Origin: Methylobacterium sp. Leaf465
Lineage (GTDB): Bacteria > Pseudomonadota > Alphaproteobacteria > Rhizobiales > Beijerinckiaceae
Direction of reading: 5' to 3'
NCBI RefSeq assembly: GCF_001424705.1
Contig: NZ_LMRA01000007.1
Coordinates: forward strand, 20,707 to 84,706
DNA: 64,000 nt
Shown: positions 44,737 to 52,051 of the stretch, one piece after another
How positions within the stretch are numbered: the stretch's first letter is position 1
Layout: each line of letters begins with the position of its first letter
Notes under the pieces: generated by a model
The model's input: only the letters and a program-made list of their open reading frames with translations
What the model was told of the DNA's origin: nothing
Database searches by the model: none
Translations under genes and position numbers: made by a program

Positions 44737-46395
44737 ATGGACCAGTCCCGGGGCCGGCCGCGCGGAGCCGACATCGTCGTCGAGACGCTGGAGCGCCTCG
44801 GCGTCCGCCGCATCTTCACCCTGTCGGGCAACCACATCATGCCGATCTTCGATGCCCTGCTGGGCACGGATATCGCGGTGGTGCATGTCCGCCAGGAGGC
44901 CGCCTGCGTGCACATGGCCGATGCCTGGGGCCGCCTGACCGGGGAGGTCGGGGTCGCCCTGGTCACCGGCGGCCAGGGGCAGACCAACGGCGCCGCCGCC
45001 CTGTTCACGGCGCTGGCGGCGGAGAGCCCCGTCCTCCTGCTCTCGGGCCATGCCGGCCTGTCGGAGCTCGGGCGCGGCGCCTTCCAGGAACTCGCCCAGG
45101 CCGACATCGCCCGGCCGATGACCAAGGCCTCGTGGACGGCGGCTGCCGTCGACACCCTGGCCGACGACGTCGCCCGGGCCCTGCGGATCGCCCGCGCGGG
45201 CCGGCCGGGGCCCGTGCATCTCAGCCTGCCGGTCGACCTCCTGGAAGCGCAGGCCCCGGCCGCTCTCTCGGCCGCTCCCCCGGCACCCGCCGAGGCCGCG
45301 ATCCGGGTCGGCGCGCCCGGCGCCGACCTCGTCGCGGCGGTGGCGGCGGAGCTCGGCCGGGCGCAGCGCCCCCTGATCCTGTGCGGCCCGGTCGCCTGCG
45401 GCGCCGAGGGGCGCGCCCGGATGGCGGCGCTGGAGGCGGCCTCGGGCGTGCCCGTCCTCGGGATGGAGAGCCCGCGCGGCCTCAACGATCCGAGTCTGGG
45501 CGCCTTCGCCGAGGTGCTGGCCCAGGCCGACTGCCTCGTGCTCGTGGGCAAGCCCCTCGACTTCACCCTGAAGTTCGGCGAGGCGCCCGCGGTGGCGCCG
45601 GACTGCCGCTTCGTCGTCGTCGACCCCGACCCCGCCCTCGTCGCGCGGGTCGATCCGGCCCGCCTCGCCGTCTCGGGCACGGCCGATGCGCTGCCGACCC
45701 TCGCGGCCCTGGCCGGCTCCTGCGCCGGGGGGCGCCCGCGCGCGGGGACGGACTGGCCGGCCACCGTGCGGGCGGCTGTGGCGTACCGGCCCCCGGACTG
45801 GGACGACCGGCGCGGCCCCGAGGGCCGCCTCCATCCGGTGGAGCTGTGCCGCGGCGTCGCCGCCTTCCTCGACCGGCATCCCGGCGGCACCCTGATCTGC
45901 GACGGGGGCGAGATCGGGCAATGGCCCCAGGCCCTGATGCAGGCCCCCCGGCGCCTCATCAACGGGGTCTCGGGCACCATCGGCGCGTCGCTGCCCTTCG
46001 CCCTGGCGGCCCGCCTCCACGACCCGGCGGGGCCCGTGGTGGCGGTCCTGGGGGACGGCACCTTCGGCTTCCACATGGCCGAGTTCGACACCGCCGTGCG
46101 CTACGGCCTGCCCTTCATCGCCGTGGTGGGCAACGATGCCCGCTGGAACGCCGAGTACCAGATCCAGCTGCGCCAGTACGGCGCGGCGCGGGCGCGCCAC
46201 TGCGACCTCCTGAGTTCCCGTTACGACCGGGTCGTGACGGCTCTGGGCGGCCACGGGGCCCTCGTCACCCGGGCCGAGGACCTGTCCGGGGCCCTGGAGG
46301 AGGCGCAGGCCAGCGGCCTGCCGGCCTGCCTCAACGTGCTGATCGAGAGCGTGCCCGCCCCGGTGATCCGCAGGCCGAAGATTTCCGTTCCGTAA
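44737..46395 (+). CDS. thiamine-diphosphate-dependent enzyme (acetolactate synthase-like superfamily)
   Basis: This is a 552-residue ThDP enzyme with the three-domain layout of acetohydroxyacid synthase, oxalyl-CoA decarboxylase and sulfoacetaldehyde acetyltransferase. The cofactor-activating glutamate is Glu54 in HVRQEAACVHMADAW. The ThDP/Mg2+ motif starts at GDGTFGFHMAEF (about residues 439-450) and ends at VGNDARW. The reaction is unknown: decarboxylation or carboligation of a 2-oxo acid is expected. It is 39 bp after the flavoprotein gene and probably uses the product of the dehydratase step. Confidence 0.88.
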   Translation: MDQSRGRPRGADIVVETLERLGVRRIFTLSGNHIMPIFDALLGTDIAVVHVRQEAACVHMADAWGRLTGEVGVALVTGGQGQTNGAAALFTALAAESPVLLLSGHAGLSELGRGAFQELAQADIARPMTKASWTAAAVDTLADDVARALRIARAGRPGPVHLSLPVDLLEAQAPAALSAAPPAPAEAAIRVGAPGADLVAAVAAELGRAQRPLILCGPVACGAEGRARMAALEAASGVPVLGMESPRGLNDPSLGAFAEVLAQADCLVLVGKPLDFTLKFGEAPAVAPDCRFVVVDPDPALVARVDPARLAVSGTADALPTLAALAGSCAGGRPRAGTDWPATVRAAVAYRPPDWDDRRGPEGRLHPVELCRGVAAFLDRHPGGTLICDGGEIGQWPQALMQAPRRLINGVSGTIGASLPFALAARLHDPAGPVVAVLGDGTFGFHMAEFDTAVRYGLPFIAVVGNDARWNAEYQIQLRQYGAARARHCDLLSSRYDRVVTALGGHGALVTRAEDLSGALEEAQASGLPACLNVLIESVPAPVIRRPKISVP

Positions 46396-46444
46396 GGCGG
46401 GCCGACCGCATCGCCCATCGCGAGTCCGGTCCAGGGAGGTTCAC

Positions 46445-47461
46445 ATGCGCCGACGCGACGTACTGGCCCGGGGACTGCTCGGCGCGGGACTGCCCCTCCT
46501 CGGGGGCCTGCGCCCGGCCCGGGCCGAAGTGCAGGCGGTCACCATCGCGCGCCAGCCGAGCCTGGGACACCTGCCGCTGATGCTCATGGAGGAGCAGGGG
46601 CTGCTCCAGACCCACGCCGCGGCCCGGGGCCTGTCGGGGCTCGGGGTCCGCTACGTCACCCTGGCGGGCGGGGCCGCGATGAACGACGCGCTCCTGTCCG
46701 GCTCGATCCAGTTCGTGGCCGGCGGCGTGCCGCCCCTCGTCCTGCTCTGGTCCAAGACCGAGGGCACCGCCATGGCGGTGAAGGGCGTGGCGGCGATGAA
46801 CGCCATGCCGCTCCTCATGAACACCAATGCGGAGCGCATCCGCTCGCTCGCCGACTTCACTGACCGGGACAAGATCGCCCTGCCGGCCGTGAAGGTCTCG
46901 GTTCAGGCCATGTTCCTGCAGATGGCGGCCGAGAAGGCGCTCGGGGAGGCGCGGCGCAACGACCTCGACCGCCTGACCGTGACCCTGTCGCACCCGGACG
47001 GCATGGCCGCCCTCCTGGCCGGCCAGGAGGTGACCGCGCATTTCACCGCCGCGCCGATCCAGGAGCTGGAGCTGCGCAGGCCCGGCATCCGGACGATCCT
47101 CAACTCCTTCGACGTGCTCGGCGGACCCTCGACCTTCAACGTGGTCTGGGCCTCCGCCGCCTTCGTGGAGGCCAATCCCACCCTCCACGCCGCGTTCACG
47201 GCGGCCCTGGAGGAGGTGGTCGCCTCCATCGCGGGCGACCCCCGGGCCGCCGCCCAGGCCTATGTGCGCCTCGCCCGCGACGGCTCCGACGTCGGCCTCA
47301 TCGCGTCGATCCTGGCCTCGCCCCAGGTCAGCTTCACGACCACGCCCCAGGCGATCCTGCCCGTCGTCACCTTCATGGCCCGCACGAAAACGATCCGCCG
47401 CGGCGCCCGGGACTGGCGGGAGCTGTTCTTCGCCAACGTCCACGCCAAACCCGGCAGTTGA
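46445..47461 (+). CDS. ABC transporter substrate-binding protein (SsuA/NMT1-like), copy 2
   Basis: This 338-residue protein is paralogous to the one at 38895, sharing HLPLMLMEEQ, MNDALLSGSIQF, AGGVPP, KGVAAMNAMPLL and DVLGGPSTFN. The N-terminus MRRRDVLARGLLGAGLPLL looks like a signal peptide with some Tat character, cleaved near ARAE. An AGGGAGG site precedes the ATG. Two distinct binding proteins in one operon with a single ABC ATPase/permease pair suggests a transporter serving two related ligands, or one catching a catabolic product. It ends 37 bp from the convergent cytochrome gene. Confidence 0.88.
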   Translation: MRRRDVLARGLLGAGLPLLGGLRPARAEVQAVTIARQPSLGHLPLMLMEEQGLLQTHAAARGLSGLGVRYVTLAGGAAMNDALLSGSIQFVAGGVPPLVLLWSKTEGTAMAVKGVAAMNAMPLLMNTNAERIRSLADFTDRDKIALPAVKVSVQAMFLQMAAEKALGEARRNDLDRLTVTLSHPDGMAALLAGQEVTAHFTAAPIQELELRRPGIRTILNSFDVLGGPSTFNVVWASAAFVEANPTLHAAFTAALEEVVASIAGDPRAAAQAYVRLARDGSDVGLIASILASPQVSFTTTPQAILPVVTFMARTKTIRRGARDWRELFFANVHAKPGS

Positions 47462-47497
47462 GTCCAGCTTGGCAGCCGAGGCCTCGTCCACCGCGCC

Positions 47498-48106
47498 TCA
47501 GGGCACGTCGGGGCGCGGATCCGGCACGAAGCCGTCGCGGTTGGGCATCCGCACGGCGGCGAGGCTCCTCGCCTTTAGGACGGCGTCGTCCGGCAGGAGG
47601 CCGTTCAGGTTCAGCAGGTAGCCGACGACGGCGTAGACCTCGTCGTCCGTGAGCGATTGCGGCGCGTCCATCGGCATGGCGCGGCGAACGTAGTCGAACA
47701 GCGTCGGGGCATAGGGCCAGAAGCTGCCCACCGTCTTCACTGGCTGGGCCGAGGCGAGGGTGCCCTGGCCGCCCACGAGCCGGTCGCCGAGGCCGCCCTC
47801 GCCCTTCGCGCCGTGGCAGGACGCGCAGCGCTCGGCGAAGAGCGCGCCGCCCTGGGCGACGCTGCCGCGGCCGGCGGGAAGCTTCCGGCCGTCCCGGTCG
47901 ATGTCGATGTTCCAGGCGGCGACCTCCGCCGCGGTGGCGGGGCGCCCGATCCCGTAGCGGGTCTCGGCCGAGGCCGGGCCGGCCGAAGCGATCGCGGCCA
48001 ACCCTGTCGCCGCTATGGCGATGGCGGCCAGGGCGGTCGCGGCCAAGCCGATCGCGGCCCTGGGGGCCATCCGGAGGGCGGTGCCGTCACGCCTTGGGAT
48101 AGCCAT
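47498..48106 (-). CDS. mono-haem cytochrome c, partner of SoxC
   Basis: This is a 202-residue periplasmic cytochrome with an Ala/Ile-rich signal peptide (residues ~15-47, containing imperfect 15-bp repeats). A single haem motif CASCHG lies at residues 94-99, with a likely methionine ligand in RAMPMDAP. It overlaps the soxC gene by 20 bp and should accept electrons from it. Typical SoxD has two haems and is larger; this protein is closer in size and layout to the cytochrome subunits of simple sulfite dehydrogenases. Confidence 0.85.
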   Translation of the reverse strand: MAIPRRDGTALRMAPRAAIGLAATALAAIAIAATGLAAIASAGPASAETRYGIGRPATAAEVAAWNIDIDRDGRKLPAGRGSVAQGGALFAERCASCHGAKGEGGLGDRLVGGQGTLASAQPVKTVGSFWPYAPTLFDYVRRAMPMDAPQSLTDDEVYAVVGYLLNLNGLLPDDAVLKARSLAAVRMPNRDGFVPDPRPDVP

Positions 48107-49391
48107 TCGACACCTCTCCGCTCTCCGCGATGCGCCAGGGGATGACGGCGTTGTTGTGGTAGAACGAGTTCAGGCCCCGGGCCCCGGCCAGTTCGGAGAA
48201 GAGCGGCTGCACGTAGCCGGTCTCGTCGGTGGCCCGGCTCTGGATCACGGCGGGCTCTCCGTTCCAGGTCCAGGCCAGGCGGAACCGGGTCAGCGCCTTG
48301 TCGAGGACGGGCGCCTGGAGCTGCGCCGCCTGCCAGCTCCGGCCGTCGTCCACCGAGACCTCGACACGGGCGATCGTGCCCCGCCCGCTCCAGGCGATCC
48401 CGGTGATCTCGTTGAAGCCGGGGCCGATCCGCTGCGTCCCCGACGGCCGCGTGATCACCGACTTCGCCTCCATGGTGAAGGTGAACTGCCGCGCGGTCCC
48501 GTCCGGCATCAGGTCGGTGTACTTGGCCGTCTCCTCGCGGGAATAGGCCGGCGCGTCCGTCACGTTGAGCCGGCGCAGCCACTTCACGCTCATGTTGCCC
48601 TCGTAGCCGGGCAGGAGCACGCGCAGGGGGTAGCCCTGCTGCGGGCGCAGGCGCTCGCCGTTCTGGCTGTAGACGAGCAGCGCGTCGTCGAGACACTTCC
48701 CGATCGGGAGGCTGCGGGTCAGCGCGGCCGCATCCGCGCCCTCGGCGATCACCCACTTGGCGCCCGGCTGGAGGCCGGCCTCCTCCAGCACCGTCCTGAG
48801 GCGCACGCCCGTCCATTCGGCGCAGCTCACCAGCCCCACCAGGTCGGAGGCGGTGCGGCCCGCCCGGATCGCCTTGAAGTCGGGGTTGCCCGAGCACTCG
48901 ATGAAGTGGATCTGCGACACGCTCGGGAAGCGCCGGACGTCGTCCATGGTCAGGACCAAGGGCCGCTCCACCAGGCCGTGGATCATCAGGCGGTGCTGGG
49001 CCGGGTCGATCGCGGGGACGCCGCCATGGTGGCGCTCGTAGAACAGCCCGTTGGGCGTGATGATCCCGTCGAGCTCCTGCAGCGGCGTGCGCACCGATGC
49101 TGAGGTGTATTGCTTGAGGGTCTTCGGAATGTTCTTGACGACGGTCTTCTCGAACGGCGACGGCGTCCCGTAGGGCTGCGCCCCGGTCTCCGCGCCGGGA
49201 GTCGTCATCCAGGGCGGCACGCCCGGCGGACCGCCGGCCGGGGACGCCGCCGCGGCCGGTTCCGCCGCGCGTGCGGCGACGAGGCCGCCGCCGACGAGGG
49301 CAGTGCCCCGCGCGAGGAAGGACCGGCGCGACCTCGACGCGACCTCCGTGGTATTCCGGACGCGGTCTTCGTCGGATTCTGGTCCGCTCAC
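48087..49391 (-). CDS. soxC: SoxC-like molybdenum sulfite/sulfane dehydrogenase
   Basis: This is a 434-residue periplasmic molybdoenzyme with a Tat signal (SRRSFLARGTALVGGGLVAA). The oxidoreductase molybdopterin-binding domain has HFIECSGNPDF and the molybdenum-ligating cysteine in VSCAEWTGVRL. QQGYPLRVLLPGYEGNMSVKWL and the C-terminal Mo-co oxidoreductase dimerisation domain follow. The start is GTG with AAGGAGA upstream. No soxXYZAB genes are in the window, so it is an orphan soxC plus cytochrome pair, better suited to oxidising free sulfite to sulfate than to the full Sox cycle (inference). Confidence 0.9.
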   Translation of the reverse strand: MSGPESDEDRVRNTTEVASRSRRSFLARGTALVGGGLVAARAAEPAAAASPAGGPPGVPPWMTTPGAETGAQPYGTPSPFEKTVVKNIPKTLKQYTSASVRTPLQELDGIITPNGLFYERHHGGVPAIDPAQHRLMIHGLVERPLVLTMDDVRRFPSVSQIHFIECSGNPDFKAIRAGRTASDLVGLVSCAEWTGVRLRTVLEEAGLQPGAKWVIAEGADAAALTRSLPIGKCLDDALLVYSQNGERLRPQQGYPLRVLLPGYEGNMSVKWLRRLNVTDAPAYSREETAKYTDLMPDGTARQFTFTMEAKSVITRPSGTQRIGPGFNEITGIAWSGRGTIARVEVSVDDGRSWQAAQLQAPVLDKALTRFRLAWTWNGEPAVIQSRATDETGYVQPLFSELAGARGLNSFYHNNAVIPWRIAESGEVSNGYPKA

Positions 49392-49630
49392 GCTGCGTCT
49401 CCTTCACCGGGTCGGGGCCGTCCTCGGCAGCGCGGAGTGTAGGACCGCTCACCCGATTCCGTCATCCCCTTTCGGGTCTCCGCCCGCACAGCGTCGCGAC
49501 GGGCAGGCCTCGCCGGCGGCGGAAGCGGAATTTTGCATGTCAGATCAAAAGGTATGCATTAAGGTTCTGGACAGGGATCGGGTGCGTGCCGCATGATCTC
49601 GCTCCCGGATCTCAGGCGGAGGTGCGCGCC

Positions 49631-49894
49631 ATGGGTGGTTGTTGGCTCTGTGATACGCCTCAGGGAGCATTCCGCATCCAGCGAACGCTCCTGGGGCAGA
49701 AGGATTGTTACGTGGTTCTGCTGGACCACGACGTTCTCGGAACCTGCGAGACGGCGGAGCAGGGGCTCCGGATGCTGACCGAGGAGCACGCCTACAAAGC
49801 CGCGTGCGGGCTGGACCTGGCGCGCTTGCCGATCCCCCGCTCCCTGAACGGGTGGACCTTCGCGCCGGCCGCGTCGCATCGGACGGCCAACTGA
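49631..49894 (+). CDS. hypothetical protein, Cys-rich N-terminus
   Basis: This 87-residue protein begins MGGCWLCDTPQGAFRIQRT, with a CxxC pair. It is acidic/neutral and soluble, with EHAYKAACGLDLARL near the end. A GGAGG site 8 bases before the ATG decides the start. It is transcribed convergently with the PAS-XRE gene (43-bp gap). No family is recognised; orphan proteins of this type occur in Methylobacterium. Confidence 0.65.
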   Translation: MGGCWLCDTPQGAFRIQRTLLGQKDCYVVLLDHDVLGTCETAEQGLRMLTEEHAYKAACGLDLARLPIPRSLNGWTFAPAASHRTAN

Positions 49895-49936
49895 GCGATC
49901 CGTCCGGGGCGGCCCGATCCCGTCGCCCCGCGATGC

Positions 49937-51022
49937 TCACGCCTCGCGGACGCCCGGCTTCTTCCCCGCCTCGAAGATGAACTCGACGCCGACCCCCTCG
50001 AGAGCCCGGCGCACGGCCAGGATCGTGTCGGGTCGCGGCTGGATGGCGGAATTAGAATCCTCCAGGCGGTTCAAGGTCGAGACGGAGACGTTGGCCAGCT
50101 TGGCCAGTTCCTCCTTCGACAGGCCGGTCAGGCCGCGGGCGGCCCGCACCTGTCCCGAGGTCAGTCCGGCCTCGGCCGAAGCCGTGGCCGTCGCCTGCGG
50201 GGAGGGCGGCGGCGACGCCTCGGTGCCGGAGGCGCCGTATCGATTCCGGCCCGGGACGTTGAGGCAGACGCCGACCCACTCCCGCACCGAGCCGTCGCGG
50301 TTCAGGACCGGAGCGCCGCGGGCGTTGAACCAGCGGTAGATGCCGTCCGCGCACAGCACCCGGTAGTCGGTGTTGTAGGGCGCCGTGTGCTCGACCGCCG
50401 TCATCCAGGCCGCCTGGGTCCGGGCGCGATCATCGGGATGGACGGCGTTCAGCCAGCCCATGCCCTCCATCTCCGCGTGGCTCTGACCGGTCAGGGCCAT
50501 CCATTGCGGCATCTCGCTGGGTTCGCCGTTCGCCTTGTTGAGCCAGAAGACCGCGGCGGTCGCGGCGATCAGGGCGTTGAGGCGGTCGTGGCGCTGCATG
50601 ACCGCATTCATGGCATCGTGACGCGCCGTCACGTCGAACACCACGCCCATGCCCTGGTTCGGCTTGCCGTCCTGCCCCAGGATCACCTCGGCATGGTGCA
50701 ACAGCCAGCGCTGGGTGCGGTCCGGGCGGATGATCCGGAACTCGCGGCTGATCGGCTGGCCATTCCGCAGCACCGCGATCTGATCCGCGTGGGCGGCCTT
50801 GTCGTCGGGGTGGATCATGTCCAGGCCGAACCCGAAGGTTACGCGGGAGGCCGGGTCCAGGCCGAGAATACGGTAGAGTCCCGGCGACGCGTCGACCTCT
50901 TCTCTGCGAAGATCCGCGGACCAGAAGCCCACCTTGCCGGTGTCTTCGATGAGCTTGAGAAAGTGCCGGGAGGAGAACGCCCGCAGGGTTCCATTGCCAT
51001 CGGATGCCGTCTGGGGGCGCAT
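49937..51022 (-). CDS. PAS-PAS-XRE regulator
   Basis: This is a soluble protein of about 361 residues. PAS 1 lies at about residues 25-130 (GKVGFWSADLRREEVDASPGLYRILGL, IHPDDKAAH) and PAS 2 at about 150-260 (FWLNKANGEPSEMPQWMALTG, VHPDDRARTQAAW). A C-terminal XRE/Cro-type helix-turn-helix follows (RAARGLTGLSKEELAKLANVSVSTLNRLE). The PAS domains come first and the DNA-binding domain last, so it is likely a ligand- or redox-controlled transcription factor. The ATG at 51022 has GAGAG upstream. Its target is unknown; the 490-bp spacer upstream is a candidate. Confidence 0.85.
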   Translation of the reverse strand: MRPQTASDGNGTLRAFSSRHFLKLIEDTGKVGFWSADLRREEVDASPGLYRILGLDPASRVTFGFGLDMIHPDDKAAHADQIAVLRNGQPISREFRIIRPDRTQRWLLHHAEVILGQDGKPNQGMGVVFDVTARHDAMNAVMQRHDRLNALIAATAAVFWLNKANGEPSEMPQWMALTGQSHAEMEGMGWLNAVHPDDRARTQAAWMTAVEHTAPYNTDYRVLCADGIYRWFNARGAPVLNRDGSVREWVGVCLNVPGRNRYGASGTEASPPPSPQATATASAEAGLTSGQVRAARGLTGLSKEELAKLANVSVSTLNRLEDSNSAIQPRPDTILAVRRALEGVGVEFIFEAGKKPGVREA

Positions 51023-51514
51023 GAGAACTCTCGTGGGCACAGGCTTCCCCTTCGGCTCCAGCGATTCGACCTGCCTGCTGTCCTTATAGTTCCGAAGCGA
51101 CTTGCCAATGGGTGAAAAGACACCTGGCTTGGCATTCGTACCGTGATGCCCCCCGGGATGCGCTGCGGGGAGGGGCGCACGGCTCATTCGACGGCATGCG
51201 CGTCTTCGTCTCCGCGTGGACGAAAACAGGCGCGAAAACAAACGATTGAATCGCGCCTCGACGGTGAAGAGCCCGCCTTCCCACCCGAAGACCGGCTTCA
51301 ACGCCTCGGTCATCAGTTCCGGCTCGTTGGCCGCACTTGAGGATGAGCATGACAGAATTCGTTTCAGCTGGGTGCGAGCCTTGGTAGTTAGACCGCGGAT
51401 GACAGAAAATGCGACGCGAAAATTTGGAGATACCCCCGAGTTTCGGGGATTTGCCTGTGTTTGCGTTATGTCCGCATGCCTAGTTTGCACCAGTAACGGC
51501 AGCCTGTCCGTTGC
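51023..51514. other. spacer between PAS-XRE gene and chemoreceptor remnant
   Basis: No gene is seen in these 490 bases. It becomes AT-richer from about 51340 to 51440, with a small hairpin CCCCGAG-TTTCGGGG near 51434-51449. It probably holds two divergent promoters. Confidence 0.55.
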
Positions 51515-52051
51515 ATGGGGATGGCGATGTTCTGGGGTGGCGATGAACTGAAATCGAAGCTCGGTGCGCTTGATGCTTCCCAAAAGTCGATCGAGTTCGA
51601 CCTCGACGGCCTCGCTGCCTCCGTCGGCGAGATCGCCCGCCGGACCAGCCGCCTGGCACGGAACCCCACCATCGAGGCGGCGCCGGCCCGGGAGCCGGGG
51701 CAGCACTTCGCCATCGGCGCCGCTGAGGTGAAGAGCCTGGCCGCCCAGACGGCGAAGGCGACCCCGAGCGTCGGAAGCCAGATCACCGGCACCCAATCCG
51801 CCGCCCGGGGGGCCGCCACCGTGATCGCCCGCATCGGGGAGACCATCGGGCCGACGAACGACATCGCGGCCTCCTCGACCGCCGTCGAGCAGCAGGCTGC
51901 GGTGGCCCAGGAGATGTCGGCCAGCATGCAGGTGATGACGGTCGCCGTCACCGAGTTCAGCCAGAACGGGGGTCTGATCAAGGTCTCCACCCGCGAGGTC
52001 GACGCCTCGACCCGGCAAGGCCGCGCAGCCTCTCGCAGCATGGCCGCCTGA
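51515..52051 (+). pseudogene. decayed methyl-accepting chemotaxis protein signalling domain
   Basis: This 178-residue frame resembles only the cytoplasmic tip of a chemoreceptor. The normally near-invariant [25 protein letters not shown] reads SRLARNPTIEAAPAREPGQHFAI, followed by AAEVKSLAAQTAKAT and a diverged C-terminal helix. Prolines within the hairpin would disrupt the coiled coil. No sensor, membrane or HAMP domain is present. It could be a pseudogene or a repurposed small protein. Its TGA overlaps the ATG of the GGDEF-EAL gene (TGATG), so translation may still matter for that gene. Confidence 0.7.

Noticed and set aside
42936..46580. A 1214-codon open frame on the plus strand, and other very long frames opposite or beside real genes (for example 2783-5614 and 27254-29683 on the minus strand)
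   Set aside because: They are Arg/Pro/Gly-rich shadows caused by high GC at third positions; the overlapping frames hold clear protein families.
48087..48106. Possible frameshift joining soxC and the cytochrome into one protein
   Set aside because: Both have complete signals (a Tat and a Sec-type signal peptide) and natural ends; a 20-bp overlap is ordinary coupling.
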